NCBI GenBank assembly: GCA_004194705.1
Contig: SADC01000256.1
Coordinates: 1-64,000, forward strand
Direction: 5' to 3'
DNA: 64,000 nucleotides
From: Ditylenchus dipsaci
Lineage: Eukaryota; Nematoda; Chromadorea; Rhabditida; Anguinidae
In this document: positions 1 to 11,999 of the stretch, one piece after another
How positions within the stretch are numbered: position 1 is the stretch's first letter
How the letters are laid out: each line of letters opens with the position of its first letter
Position numbers and translations under genes: made by a program
Notes under the pieces: generated by a model
The model's database searches: none
What the model was told of the DNA's origin: nothing
What the model saw: only the letters and a program-made list of their open reading frames with translations

Positions 1-172
1 CAAAAACACATATTCAATTCAACGGACTGTGGAAACCGTTCGCAGGGCTACTAGGAATCCGGAGAGAGAACCCCCGCTAAGATGACACTCCCCTATCAAA
101 CCTCCCGCAAGAAGTGTAAAGAGACAGGCCATGAATGAATAAAATGAAATGAAAGAACCAATAACACTCACA
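1..172 (-). repeat. LTR fragment (3' LTR of a Ty3/gypsy-type element, cut by the window edge)
   Basis: Read on the minus strand, the sequence starts TGTGAGTGTT at 172 and runs off the window. It is preceded at 173-181 by a purine run AAGGGAGGG, the usual polypurine tract before a 3' LTR. It lies just downstream of integrase-like coding remains on the same strand. The other LTR edge is outside the window, so the boundary rests on the TG start and the tract only. Confidence 0.6.
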
Positions 173-429
173 CCCTCCCTTATTAAAGCGCCTGCCTACG
201 AGTAGCGTACTGCTTCTTCGTAGGGTCAAAAATACATTTCAGGAGGCTGGCGAATTCTGTTAGAAGTTCTAAGTGGGTTTGTTGGGCTAATGGAGAAAAA
301 GTAACTACCGGAGATTTGTTTCTTTGAGGCCTTTTTGGAGTTCTGGCGGAGCCTTATCATTTGACCAAAACCACCACCATTGCTGAAATTGGATCATTGA
401 GAGAGAAGCGAGGACGGAGGCTGGTTTCC

Positions 430-1100
430 ATGACGAAGATGAAGAAACCACCAGCATCTGACACCACCTTGTAGAGAGTATTGCCTATTTTTTCTTTGAC
501 CTCGCCCTTTTCCCAGGATGACTTCTGCCCTTGGTACTTGCGGAAGTAGATTTTATCTGAATTAATGTAAAAACCCGAGGGGCGGGCGTTATGATGCCTA
601 TTGAAATTTTACTCCATAGATAAGTTTGTACTTATCAGCCTCAATGGGATGATACGCCTCGTAGTGTTTTACTTAGAGAAATATTTTGTTCGAAGAGTTT
701 CTACCCAAGAATAATTCAGCAGGTGTTTTACCCTGAATCGTTCTATTTGGAGTCGAACGGTACGTTCGTAGATACTCCACAATAGCTAAACTAACAGAAC
801 TTGAAGATCGAATTTTTGAAATAGTCCGCTTAAAAGTATCAACGAACCTCTCGGCTTGTCCGTTACTTTGTGGATGATAAGGCGGAGAATGAATAACTTT
901 GAATTCCCTTGTTTTGCAAAAGATTTAAATTCATATGAAGTGAATTGGGAACCGTTATCCGATACTATGACTTTGGGAAACCATATCTTGCAAATAGAGA
1001 ATCTAATACCAAGATAGATGGGGTAAAAGGCTGTTCTCTCGGTTAAATCTTGCAAAAAGCAGCCACAAAAAGATTTCTGTGTTAAAAAACTGGTCACACG
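430..1100 (-). pseudogene. Ty3/gypsy-type pol remnant (integrase core and C-terminal part)
   Basis: Minus-strand translation shows retroviral-type integrase features: a DNG motif followed by SQFTS (about 940-965), then after a frame change a segment with HPQSNGQAER (about 855-885), and further on residues typical of the integrase C-terminal domain (about 430-560). The open frame 786-1097 covers only the first part. At least one frameshift and several stops interrupt the reading frame, and nothing of reverse transcriptase or gag is seen within the window. The element runs toward the LTR at 1-172. It is a decayed retrotransposon copy with no intact protein. Confidence 0.75.
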
Positions 1101-1225
1101 TAAAATTTGCTAAAACTTCCACCAACGATACATTCTTTGATTACATTTGTGTTTGTTCCGTGCTGCATATTGTTAAGGAATAAAACCGCACTGAAAATTT
1201 TCGGTTTACATATGAATGAATAAAA

Positions 1226-1346
1226 AAATGAGGTGTGCCACCATCCGGGGCGGAACCGGCACCGTGCGGAAAATTCCAGGTGCCGGTGCTGGTGCCGATG
1301 CGGAAAATTTTTGGAGCCGGTGCAGGTGCCGGTGCGGATGTTCCGA
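1226..1346. repeat. GGTGCCGGTGC-type short tandem repeat tract
   Basis: Imperfect repeats of GGTGCCGGTGC and GGAACCGGCACC with interspersed GCGGAAAATT make a GC-rich island in AT-rich surroundings. The small ORFs over it (Pro-Ala or Gly-Ala repeats) are products of the repeat, not genes. Confidence 0.55.
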
Positions 1347-1349
1347 GAT

Positions 1350-3880
1350 TTACATCGCTGCTTGGGATGCTCAATTTAAATACTCAATTTCCGAACCAAA
1401 TCTTCAGATGAATACAAGTACCCCACTTCTGCTGCTGCTTCTTTTTTCTTTTCTGAAGTGTTCTCAAATAGGAATAAAGCCTCAATGTATACAAAAACCA
1501 TACCCATGATTGCGTTCTCGTATTCTTTCCTCGAAGAGATTTCGACTTCTCCTGTTCTTCTTTAGCTTTCTTTGCTTCTGCTATAGCTGCTGTTGCATTT
1601 GTCGTTTTCGATTTTCGGAGTTTTTTCGATGCACTCAATTTGGGATTGACGCCTAGTATAAACCATGTTGATGTCTCTGAACGCAAAAAAAATTAATCAA
1701 AATTATACCACGGTCAAAAATCTCAAAACCACGGACTTTTTGTACACCTATATACCAAAATGTAGCCAACAATCTAAAATGCAAGATCCTAGTTGGCTTT
1801 TGTCACAATTGGTGAATTTCGATACTTAGAACTATTTTTAGCCGAAAAAGACTGTTTTTGACATAAAAAAATGAATAATTTTACTTCTCTCCGTATGAAA
1901 ATTCCAAATTGCGTATAAATTCAAGCGATATTGCACATACATACGTAAAAATTCACGGGCTATCACGTTAGCAACTTTTTTTAGCAGGCTTGTATCATGA
2001 AACAGAGGCTCAGTGCAGTTTTAAGACTCAACTCAGTAAATTTTTTGAGTACTTTTTTGATTAAAACCGTTTTTAACGACCGAATTTATTATCTTCTGTT
2101 GACAAGTGATGGCTCATTGGAAAGATGGAAAAACAAGGAATCTTCCTAGTACAAATTAAGACACAAAAACCAAAAAAATACTACAAAAATAAGCAATATA
2201 GATCGAAATAAAAAACTTAGGCTTATATTCTTTTGGTTCACCAAAAAGCTCTTTTTGCCACCAAAAATATTTTTTTCTGTCTCCAAAACGAGTTTCCACC
2301 AAGAAGACTATTTATGCCACCAAAAAAAATTTTCTGCGACCCAAAAGAGTATTCGTGTCATTTTTAAGTCAAAATTTTGCGGGAATTCAAATTTTATAGG
2401 CATATAATGACTTGGATTGCTCAGAATTCCACCCCAAGTGGCCAGAGCGCCTGAAAGTTGGTTTTCAGTGGTTTACCAATGGGGGTAAAGTTTTTGCAAA
2501 AAATCGATTGAGCGGATCAAAATTTAAAAAGTGTAGGTGAGTTTAAAGTTAAAAAAGTTAAAAAAGTGTAGGTGAACCAATACGAAAACCTCACATTTTT
2601 TTCACAATTTGATAGCAAAGTCACGCCTTTAATCTTTACCAATTTACTTAAATTCTACCCAACAAATTAATATTTCAAAAAAATAAAATAACCAACCTCA
2701 AAGCTACCATAGTAATCTACCCACAGCCAAAATATCCAGAAATTTTTCTACCCCCAGAAAAGATCAAAACAGCTTTAAAACAGAGCTAGCAAGTCTGAAT
2801 GAAAAAGTTAAGCTGTGCAGGGCACAGTCTTGCTCATCCGAAAGCCACTAACCCTCCTCTTTTCTTTTAGCATTTGGTCTCTACAGGCTCCACACATTCA
2901 AGGAGGACGGCAATAAATGTGAGCAACAGGCAAAGCTTTTTTGCTTAGGCTTACTTCTACATGTAAATACACCAGCCAGGTAGTGCATATTAAGTTAGAC
3001 CACTCGCAATATTAATTAACTTTAGGAAAAACGGTCATATATGGGAGATTTAGTTTCATCTAAATAATTAGATAAAAAGTCATCGAACCTCAAAAGATGG
3101 CTATTAAGAAAAAACAACACGTCATGCACACGACTATTCTCTTCAACTAATTTAATCTTTATTTTTTGTTTGTAGTAATTTCTTTAGTTAAACCACGAAA
3201 TAGAGTTTCACACAATTACACAGAGAAAGAGATCCTGGCATTTGTTTATTTGTGCGCTACGGAATTTGGGCAACGGAACTTATAAACAAATAGCTTAGTC
3301 AATTTGACCTTACAAAAATATGGACTTACAAGGGGTTGCCAAAAATTTATGCACTTTAAACTGCTACATTCTTCACGCTTAATATGCCTTTGGTAAAGCA
3401 TGGCGTATAGGTCTCGAGTCTTATATGCACACATAAACACTTAATTGGACTCGAAATAACCCTTCTCTTTTCCATAAAGCAAAGGCAATTTTCACAGCAG
3501 TTGTTCTTTTATTTGCATTCAGCCATGTATAAAAAAAGAAATAATGACGCCTTTCATTTTATTTCAACGCACCCGTTTATGAAAAAAACTACAACAATTG
3601 AAAATTTATCAAAGATTTGAAACATTAGGCATAGCATCATTGGAAGAGATTAAAGATCTCTCACGTAGACAGTAAGAAAATGGGCACTATGAAAAGAGAT
3701 GACGCTACTGTCATATAACCCCCCCCCCAATAATTTTTGAAAGTAACTAGAATCAAAATTTGGGGGCCTAAGCCAAAGCCTAAATTATTGGGGAGGGGTA
3801 TATTACAGAAGCGTTTCTTTTTCTTAGGGGGGGGGATATAACAGCAGCGCCAAAGAGATCAACACATGACAAATTGCCAC
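1350..3880. other. Non-coding stretch with repeat debris
   Basis: No convincing gene is seen. A loose tandem of a CCACCAAAAA-type unit lies at about 2240-2345. A block at about 2350-2450 (AAATTTTGCGGGAATTC, then TGACTTGGATTG) recurs at 25.49-25.62 kb inside a foldback element, so it is a dispersed repeat. Poly-C and poly-G runs with an inverted arrangement lie at 3720-3850. Confidence 0.5.
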
Positions 3881-3890
3881 AAACCAACTA

Positions 3891-4241
3891 CAGTCGACTC
3901 TCGATATAAGATACCCCCCTCAAGTTCGTTCCCACCTTGGGTTCCTGGAAAAGTTCGTTCGTTTCTGAAAAAGTTGAAACTTTTGCCAGTAAGACCCGCG
4001 GCTCTCGATATAAGATACTCTAAATCTTGAAAAGTGGTATCTTATATCGAGAGCCGCGAGTTTTAGTGGCAAAAGTTTTAGCTTTTTTAGAAACGGTCGG
4101 CAAAATCTGAATCCTTGCGATATTTCCGACTAGACTGACTAATCAAATTTGACAAAACATTTTAGAAATGAGGTTTAAAAAATTGTCGGACCCAAGGTGG
4201 GAACGAACTTGAGGGGGGTATCTTATATCGAGAGTCGACTG
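3891..4241. mobile_element. pogo/Tigger-like MITE, TA-flanked (tag: AAGATACCCCC)
   Basis: The terminal inverted repeat begins CAGTCGACTCTCGATATAAG at 3891 and its reverse complement ends at 4241. TA dinucleotides flank both ends (3889-3890, 4242-4243). A second internal pair of the same CTCGATATAAGATAC motif lies at about 4002-4058. Subterminal sequence (AAGTTCGTTCCCACC) matches the element at 11.31-11.71 kb. There is no ORF. CAGT-type ends with a TA duplication are typical of the pogo branch of Tc1/mariner. Confidence 0.75.
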
Positions 4242-4728
4242 TATAAGACTAAGTTTCTTGAAACCAAAAAGTCAATTTTTAATGAAAATTTTTTCTTCAA
4301 AAATGCTAGGCCATGGCAAAAACTAGCGAAAGCAGGCAAAAAAGGAAAGGCAAAAGAGGAATTTTTTCAATAGCTGCTAAAAAGATGCCCTTCGTCAAGC
4401 CAGAGAGGCTTTAGATAACTCACGATTTATCCCAAAACGCACATACCCCCAAAGAAAAGTTGACCACACTCATATAACAACTGGAGCAAAAGATTTGCCT
4501 AGAAAATAAACTAATTACAAAAGTACGACGGAAAATGGTCTAACTGAAAAATAACCACCAAAAAATAAAAACCATCATAAAAAAGATGTCAAGACTCCTA
4601 GTAAAAGCCAATATGAGGGCAAAATAGAAAAATCGGTTCAAATAAATAAATTTGTGTTCCGGACACGATTTGGCCATTTTAGTCATTCTGACAGGCTGTG
4701 GGTCGCGAAATTTCTGAACAACCTGATA

Positions 4729-5088
4729 CACCGGGTGGGCCAATTATTTTGCACCTTTTCTTTTGGCCATAACTTTTTTGACACTTTCTGACACAATTTA
4801 GAAATTCTGTAAACGCAGATCGACTCAGAATTTCATAAGAACTTTTTTTGGCATATAATGTCGAAAACACGATTTTTGCTTGGTCCCCTGTGGTTTGGGC
4901 CTAGCCCATCCCGAGGGCATCCAGAGACTAATCCAAAGGGGAACAAGTGGAAATCGTGTTTTTGACATAATGTGCCAAAAAAATCATTATGAAATTCTGA
5001 GTCGATCTGCGTTTACAGAATTTCGAAATCGTGTCAGAACAAAAAGTTACGGCCAAAAGAAAAGGTGCAAAAAAATTGGCCCACCCGG
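4729..5088. mobile_element. TA-flanked palindromic MITE (ACCGGGTGGGCC ends)
   Basis: The inverted repeats start ACCGGGTGGGCCAAT and extend inward about 130 bp through a shared block containing AACGCAGATCGACTCAG (about 4812-4829 and 5003-5020). TA flanks both ends. The centre at 4880-4955 is unique. Its right TA touches the next element, so two different MITEs sit end to end. Confidence 0.75.
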
Positions 5089-5092
5089 TATA

Positions 5093-5839
5093 CAGGGTGG
5101 GGCAACATAAAACGCACCATCAAATTTGACCACAAATTTTTTGATTTTTCGAGATATTTCAAGATCTTTTTTTATTTAAAAGCTGAAGGAATCAGAAAGC
5201 GAATGACACCAAACTTTTTGTTTGTGTTGCTGTGATCTTTGCAAAAACGTGTTTGACCAAAAAGTTGATTTTTCTCCTTTTAGCCATGGCTTATACAGCT
5301 CAAGAGAAGGCAAATTGCGTCGAATGGTTCATCAAGGAGAGCAAAAGCGTGTCGGCATTTGGCGTTTGTTACAGAAGAGAACTCGGTAGAGATGCTAAGG
5401 TGCCGGACAAGAGCCGCATATGGGATTGGTACAATAAGTTCAAAGCGCAAGGAAGCGTTGAGCGGAAGAAAAGACCAAGCATCAAGGTTGTTTTGGACAT
5501 TGTCTTTGTCATTGGTTCTTAGGCTGTTTTCTTTGCTTTAGACAGTACGAACAGAAGAGAAGGTGGCAGAGGTGGTCGACTTCTTCGAAGCAATGCCACA
5601 TTTAAGTGTTCGCTGGGCAGCAAACGTCGATAGGATGCATGGAGCAAGAATATTGAGCAAAAATTGTTGTTATTTTTGTCTCCTATTATTCGTTGGTGTT
5701 CGAATAAAGTTGATGCAAGTTTGGTGTCTTTCGCTCTCCAATTTTTTAGCTTTTAAATAAAAAAAGATCTTGTAAATATCTCGAAAAATAAAAAATTTAT
5801 GGCCAAAATCTGATGGTGCGTTTATGTTGACCCACTCTG
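5093..5839 (+). mobile_element. TA-flanked element carrying a helix-turn-helix ORF
   Basis: The ends CAGGGTGGGGCAACATAAA and the matching inverted end at 5815-5839 are bordered by TA (5091-5092, 5840-5841). Inverted homology continues through AAATATCTCGAAAAAT and AAGATCTTTTT blocks. Between them lies a two-exon HTH ORF but no recognisable DDE catalytic domain, so the element is probably a deletion derivative of a larger Tc1/mariner-type transposon. Confidence 0.75.
5286..5670 (+). CDS. N-terminal helix-turn-helix (DUF4817-like) of a mariner-type transposase, truncated
   Basis: Translation from ATG 5286 gives MAYTAQEKANCVEWFIKE and continues to VPDKSRIWDWYNKFKAQGSV, the pattern of the HTH/DUF4817 domain found at the start of many animal mariner-type proteins. 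A GT-AG intron of 55 nt (5487-5541) joins this to a second exon with VRTEEKVAEVVDFFEAMPHL. After about residue 105 the frame ends without any DDE region. The first ATG of the open frame lies further upstream (5232), but 5286 matches the conserved start of the domain. It probably makes at most a DNA-binding fragment. Confidence 0.6.
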
Positions 5840-6227
5840 TACTTTTGCAAAGCTGTGATTTTGAGATTTCAAGATTCTGCAGAGGAAAGTTTAAAAGAAA
5901 AAATGATGAAATCTACGAGAAAAAACTTATACTACCCATTAAAGCCAAGCGAATACTTTTGTATCCTACCCTTCGTAAGACACTACAGGGTCAGTCAAAA
6001 AAACCGCCCTATCTTTAAAAAATTCGCGCACGCTACCCTTCGCCCGGCCAATTCCCGAATTTTTAGGAATCCTCACAGTGTGAGATTTATTGTTTGTAAC
6101 CATGAATTGTCCGACTCACATGATATATTGCTGGGTTGAAGAAAAAAGCTTTATGCAAAGAGAACACACTCTCTGCTATCCCAGTATTCATGTTAGGTGT
6201 CAAACACACTGTAAACTATAGTTGGCC

Positions 6228-6655
6228 CGGAATTTCGGTTCCGGTTTTCCGGAATTCCTGTCTTTTTTTTGGATTCCGGTTCCGGTTTTCACAAAACTAA
6301 AATTCCGGTTCCGGTTCAAATATAAGTTCCGAGCCCGACTGTATCATAATTTTTCTCTTGCTCGGCTCATTTTAACGCGCATTCTCAACTTTTAAACAAA
6401 TTTTCGTGTTAAATATCAATATATACAAAAAATCATGTAAACTGACAGCAATTTTTTTCGAAAACTTCTTATTTTTTCGTCTCCGGTTTGGTTTCGCCAA
6501 AACTGAAATTCCGGTTCCGATTACGATTCCGGTTTCTACAAAAATCAAATTCCGGCTCCTGTTCCGGTTTTCACAAATCTAAAATCCCGGTTCCGGTTTT
6601 CACAAATCAAGAATTCCGGTTCCGGTCCGAATATCGATTCCGATTCAACTCTACT
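6228..6655. mobile_element. Tandem-repeat element of CCGGTTCCGGTTTTCACAAA units
   Basis: Units of TTCCGGTTCCGGTTTTCACA occur at both ends (6228-6320 and 6490-6640) around an AT-rich centre. The flanks carry near-identical octamers CTGTAAAC (about 6209-6216) and CTGCAAAC (about 6653-6660), a possible 8-bp target duplication with one mismatch. The arrangement resembles the satellite-ended foldbacks elsewhere in the window, but the two blocks are mostly direct, not clean inverted, copies. Confidence 0.45.
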
Positions 6656-6870
6656 GCAAACGTCATTTTCCACAAAAAAATTGCAAAGGAGTAAAAAATA
6701 TGAGTAACGTTCGAAAATTGCTTTTAAAAATTTATTTCATTTTTTTCGAAAATTATTTGACTAACCCTGGACAGTATTAACAATAACTCGTGCAAAATAC
6801 AGAGAAGTGAATTTAGCTGATGATTCCTAACAGCAACACCGAAAATTAGGAGATGAACATAGACCGTGAT

Positions 6871-9800
6871 TTAAACTTTTGCTGGAGGACTCTTGTGAAG
6901 CTTATTGGCACACACATTATCGGAAGACGATTCATTGCAGCCACCATTGAGACCATCCAGTTTCCTAAAACACACAGTCATTGAAAGAATAAGAGATAGT
7001 TTAACGTTAAATCTGGGTTACTAACAAGAATACAGTCGAGTCTCTATATAGTGGCACCCCTCGGGACTGACCAGCAGGAGCCACTATATCGAGGGTGCCA
7101 CTTTAGTCATTTACTTTTAGCCGAAACCAAACTAGCCGACACCAAGGTGCCACTATATCCAGAGTGCCACTATATCGGAGTGCCACTACATCGAGACTAG
7201 ATTGTACAAACATCTGAGTACAGCCCCTATAACTTCTTTTTTTAGAAACTTTACGTAAAATTTCTTTAAGCTCAGCTGACAATCCCAACGATATATTACT
7301 AGAGACACAACATTAGTTACATAATCCTAGTTACTACTCTTGAAAAAATCCGGGGTCGGTCTTTAGAATGAACCATATAACAGTTGACACCCCAGAGTAA
7401 TACATTTATTTTATTAACCCAAACAAAACACTTTCAGCAATCTGCGCACATACCTTTTGCGGCCAGAAGAATTAATCTGATCATAAGAAGACTTGCGCTT
7501 GTCAAAATCTGTCCCGAATCTGAACTCGAACTAGACATGCTGGAAGAAGAACTTGAGGAAGAATCCGAAGAAGAACCATCGGCATTTGACCAGTTTGCGT
7601 TGCTGTTGATCTCCTCAATGATGGGAAGCAGCTCGGGACGATTTGTTTGATAGAACGAAGCCAATGAGAAGATAACTTTGGGCGGCCCCTTACAGTCTTT
7701 GGCCAAACCTGAATACCATGAGAGTGTAACCATGTTTCACAAAACTGACTACCTCTGGAAGTTTTGTGATGGAGCAAAAGTTCTGAGTTACAGCAACCGT
7801 GTTGTCCAGATTCATCACCACATGCCACCATCCTAAAACACTGACTTCAGTAAGCACACATTACAAATTGTTTCTACCTGAAGGCACGAACATTACATCA
7901 CCGGGTTTTGAATAGCATGAATGACTGGAAATTCTTTGTACCAAGACGGGGAAATTACTCTGTGATAGACTGTGTTGAACCAATTGACCGCTTCATCTGG
8001 ATGCTTGCCGCTTTCTTCTCTAAGTGGTTTGACTATGGATTTCGGAGCGTCAGGATGAATAAGGCACCACTTTTTGTGACCGACAATTAGTGCATTCCAA
8101 GCGCTCGTACCCAGCGGATCAATGTGCACACCAGTGCCTAAGCACAGATCATTACCAACAAACGACTAAGCAGTAATTCATGTTAACTTCATACCTGAAC
8201 GAGGAGGACCCATGACAAACCATCTATGCGGCGGTCTGCGATTGTCCTTAGCGTAACGGAAGAGATCATCTTTAAAGAATGCCGGAACTTCGTAGTCTTG
8301 CAAGAGCTGGGCTGTCTTGTGCCTCTAAACCAATACTGTTTCGGAAAAAGCTGATTAGGACGAAGACCTACTTCTCCAAAGCTACTATCAAAGATGTACA
8401 ACGGTGAATCATCAGTGGTGGAGAGCATATAGTCCATGTACTAAACAAATTTGCCTTAAAGCTGACTTTAGAATAGCTAAATTGCAAGATAACTCACGTA
8501 TTTCATCTTCATTTTGACGGAATAACCATCATCATCTGCAAAAATACGATGAACATCCAACGGGCAATTATGGTTTAATTTTTTACCTTCCCACACTTGA
8601 ACTTCTGATTACGATACTTGCGATGAAGTCTCTGTGAAAATATTCATTAAAATCTTGCTTCATCGGACATTAGGTCAAAGGTCTAGAACGTACGGGAAGA
8701 GTCCACTTCTGTTGCGCAATCCAGTTATCAGTAAGGCCTTAAGACAAACTACAGTGAGCGAAAAGCAGTCACCATCGAAATTATAAGAAGTGATGAGCAA
8801 GATGTCTGATTAAAGGGCCATTGCCACCTGTTTTGAATTGTCCCCAGCCAATTCAGATTTTTTTGACTAATCATTGAACTTGTGTACGGATTTTTCAGCT
8901 TGGTTTCTAACATAACAAGGCCTAGAATTTAATTTTAAGTATAGTTGTGTTAGAAACCAAGTTGAATAATCCGTACAGAAGTTCAATGATTCAGAAAAAA
9001 AAATTAATTGGGGACAAACCGTTGTCGGAGACGGCAATGGCCCTTTAAATGGTATTATATTACAGAGATTCCATAGCCTTCCTTTTACCGATTATTTTAT
9101 TTGTAGCCTGTACTTTAGCAATGGGCAAAAGAAAGTCGGCTAAATTTCTTAAGGTAGCCATTTGGTACGCCATGTGTTCATAAAGCTACAAAATTTTACA
9201 GAAAATAGAAAAGACTACAAAAGTTGATTCACAATGCTCATCTCTCTTTTCATTTAAAAATAATATAATGAATATGTGACCACTCACCCGATATAATTAC
9301 TGGCTTAGATATCTTTTCGAAGCACTCAACAAAGTTTTCATAGGACATTGAAGAAGCATCCACACGTTCAATAGTATCTGGGGCGCTCTCAATCTGCATA
9401 CTAACAAGATTCGAGCCAGCATAACCAATGGTTTTCCATCCATATTTGATAAGCTCTAAATTTGTAAAAATAGTTAATTATAAAAACAAGAATTTGTTTA
9501 ATTAAAAAGATGAGCTGTAAGGTGTAAATATTAAGGAAAATCGCGTGCGTGTAGTAATCTGACAATACTCGTGTAGACCGTGGATCTAGAACTCGTGCAT
9601 TTTTGCAGTGAAATTTGGTATACATCCAACTCGATACAAAAACTAACTCGATACACCGACTCGATACATTGACAACTCGATACACCGACTCGATACATTG
9701 ACAACTAGATACACCAACTCGATACATTGACAACTCGATACACCGACTCGATAAATTTTTTTATCTTTACCCAAGGACCGTTATTTTTAGGACATAGGAC

Positions 9801-11269
9801 AGTTCGCATCGGTTTTTCAGTAGAGAGTTCGTACCGTTTTTTTAGATTATTTTTTCTATATTTTTGTCTTGAATATTATTCTTGTTAATTCAAAGACTCA
9901 TCTATAAACCAACTTAATGCTCCAGGCGTCAATCAAACCAGGTGGTCATCCACTTGGTTCAAATACCCTTTTTGGTGGGTTTTCAGGTTCCAAAACTTCT
10001 TTTCTGTACTAATTTGATCATTCTAAGGATTGTAAGACAGTAGTCAAATGCTGTTTTCCTGGTATTTTTCAAGTTTTCATGATTCCGCTCATATGACATC
10101 CTGCTACTTACGGAACATTTTGAAATGTCGTGGTTAGCGCACAAAAATGACTATGGAAGCCAAAAAAACAAAAAAATGCACCCAATGGACACCCAAATTC
10201 ACCAAGTGGTCGTCCACTCTATTAAGTTTATTCGTGGATTAATATAGTAAATGTGGATTAATATAGTTTATTCTCTCGACGTGATTACTGATTCAGTATT
10301 TCGGTGGTTATTCATCTAGACCACCTTGGTTATGGTTGAAGTCATATGATATAATCATAGAGTAGTTGACAAAATTTTTTTTTTCGGCTTCCCTAACCCT
10401 TTCGTGTACTAATCACGATATTCTAAAAATGGTTTCTAAGTAGTAGGTAGTGATATGAGCGGAATGGCCGAAGTAATTGAGGTAAAAATAAAAAAGTGTA
10501 TCGAGTCGGTTATCGAGTTGTCAATGTATCGAGTTGGTGTATCGAGTTGTCAATGTATTGAGTCGGTGTATCGAGTTAGTTTTGTATCGAGTTGGTTGGC
10601 AGTCGTGAAATTTACCCACGAGACAGTCGTGTAATCTCGCATTTTATAACTCCAAAGTGAAATCGGAAAATTTTCAGGTCAATATCAGAATTCATAGATG
10701 CAAACGAAAAACAGTATATAGGAATCGGTAGAGCTCGTGGGAATTCTAAAGAGAAAAAAGATCTTAGCAGCGAATACCATCCCGCCATAAATTTTTCGGC
10801 GCTACTCGGTTTTACCACCCCCTCTCCCAAAACAGCTGCTCAGGAATAATCCCCCACTAATTTTTAAGCTTAGACTGAGAGACAATCCGTACTAATTTCT
10901 ATTGACAAGCAGCGCCAATTTTCCCTTTTAAAAATCAAGCAAAGAGTACCCAAATGTATGCCACAGATCCCGGAAAAAGTGCATAAGACATTTACTAATC
11001 AAAACTTTCATACGATGACCCATGGAAGCCTAAACATGTTGTTTCAAAGGGCAGTTGCAGCAATTTTAGATTTATGGGGGGGGGCATACGCTGCTAGCGC
11101 CATAATAAAACAGCTATTATACAAAACATTCTATGGTGGTTAAAGGTCTTCAAGGAGGGCCGCTTCTTTACAGGGTTTATAAGTACGTAGAATAAATTTT
11201 TACCTGATCTTGCCCTACGTTTGGCAGATTCAACTCTTTTAGACGTTCGACGATGAGAAAGGAAGACAT
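6871..11269 (-). CDS. JMJD6: JMJD6-type JmjC-domain hydroxylase (about 12 coding exons)
   Basis: Fe(II)/2-oxoglutarate-dependent nuclear oxygenase; family members hydroxylate lysines of splicing factors, and arginine demethylation is disputed. Exons (minus order): 11204-11269, 9288-9455, 8694-8737, 8587-8631, 8498-8535, 8372-8440, 8195-8324, 7878-8137, 7753-7832, 7454-7708, 6871-6964, all with GT-AG junctions. Diagnostic segments are [42 protein letters not shown], the iron-binding HxD in [26 protein letters not shown] with the distal His, VRGRPKLS and a poly-Ser tail. The basic N-terminus ([17 protein letters not shown]) fits the family. Five one-base losses break the frame (exon 1, the end of the 8587-8631 exon, the end of 7878-8137, and two in 7454-7708), while all splice sites and key residues are intact. 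Introns host a pogo-like MITE, a TTAA MITE and a TCGATAC foldback. Assignment is firm; whether the copy is functional depends on those indels. Confidence 0.9.
7033..7204. mobile_element. pogo/Tigger-like MITE (tag: GTGGCACC) in the last JMJD6 intron
   Basis: CAGTCGAGTCTCTATATAG at the left and its degenerate inverse at the right are flanked by TA (7031-7032, 7205-7206). The tag TGCCACTATATC is repeated four times toward the right end (7080-7195), so the terminal repeat has a tandem structure. There is no ORF. Confidence 0.75.
8814..9044. mobile_element. piggyBac-like palindromic MITE, TTAA-flanked, in a JMJD6 intron
   Basis: AGGGCCATTGCC and its inverse close the element, and TTAA lies at both borders (8810-8813, 9045-9048). 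The interior is a long hairpin (ATTGAACTT...CGTACGGAT and AACTTGGTTTCTAACA arms). The same interior recurs at 49.88-50.11 kb with different tips. Confidence 0.8.
9626..10600. mobile_element. Foldback-like element with ACTCGATACACCG tandem ends
   Basis: About ten copies of an ACTCGATACATTGAC/ACTCGATACACCG unit fill 9626-9753, and the inverse arrangement fills 10497-10597. The centre (9920-10228) is a second, interrupted palindrome with GTGGTCATCCACTTGG arms, related to 45.12-45.44 kb. It sits in the first JMJD6 intron. No target duplication could be defined. Confidence 0.6.
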
Positions 11270-11306
11270 TTCCAAACCTTTCACAAACCTATCAATCTCT
11301 TAGTTA

Positions 11307-11714
11307 CAGTCAAGCCTCGATTTAGTGGCACCCCAAAAGTTCGTTCCGCCTAGGGTCCGACACTTTTTTTACCCCGATTTTCGAAATACTTTGTCTGGTC
11401 GCAAATATCGTAAGGATTCCGATTTTACCGATCGTTTTTTGAAAAGAAAACAAAATTTGGGTTAAAAAAGTAAAACCTCGATATAGTGGCACCTGTTTTC
11501 AAAAAAGGGTGCCACTATATCGAGGTTTTACTTTTTTACCCTAAAATTGGTTTACTTTTCGAAAAACGATCGGCGAAATCGGAATCCTCACGATATTTGC
11601 GACCAGACTGTCATAACAGAATCGATAAAATATTTTGAAAATTGGGTTAAAAAAAGTGTCGGACCCTAGGCGGGAACGAACTTTTGGGGCTGCCACTAAA
11701 TCGAGGTTTGACTG
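11307..11714. mobile_element. pogo/Tigger-like MITE (tag: GTGGCACCCC) just upstream of JMJD6
   Basis: CAGTCAAGCCTCGATTTAGT at the left has its inverse at 11695-11714. An inner inverted pair CCTCGATATAGTGGCACC lies at 11475-11528. The left flank is TA and the right flank AA. It lies within 40 bp of the JMJD6 start and could overlap its promoter. Confidence 0.7.
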
Positions 11715-11805
11715 AATACCCAAAAGGATCAACTTGAATTGTTGTCCCTAAAGTCTGAATCTTTGCACCTCTTTAATTATTTCTTCCTCCTTTTACAATA
11801 AAATA

Positions 11806-11982
11806 CAGTCGAGTCTCGATTTAACGATCACCCTGGGACCGACCCAGGTGATCGTTAAATCGAGAGTGACCGTTGAATCGAGGGGTAATTTGACGGAATT
11901 TATTATTGAAGGGACCGACCCAGGTGATCGTTAAATCGAGGTGATCGTTAAATCGGGTGATCGTTAAATCGAGACTCGACTG
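11806..11982. mobile_element. pogo/Tigger-like MITE (tag: GATCGTTAAATCGA)
   Basis: CAGTCGAGTCTCGATTTAAC and its exact inverse sit between TA dinucleotides (11804-11805, 11983-11984). The tag GTGATCGTTAAATCGAG is present several times, including three tandem copies before the right end. Confidence 0.8.
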
Positions 11983-11999
11983 TACTAATATAACTTAAA

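Noticed and set aside
3720..3850. Poly-C and poly-G runs as a regulatory G-quadruplex pair
   Set aside because: Similar runs recur at 10.8, 20.86, 31.4-31.5, 51.1 and 53.0 kb within repeats; no gene-linked position supports a regulatory role.
7434..7733. Independent Ser-rich protein
   Set aside because: It is the poly-Ser tail of the JMJD6 exon at 7454-7708 read after a one-base frame change.
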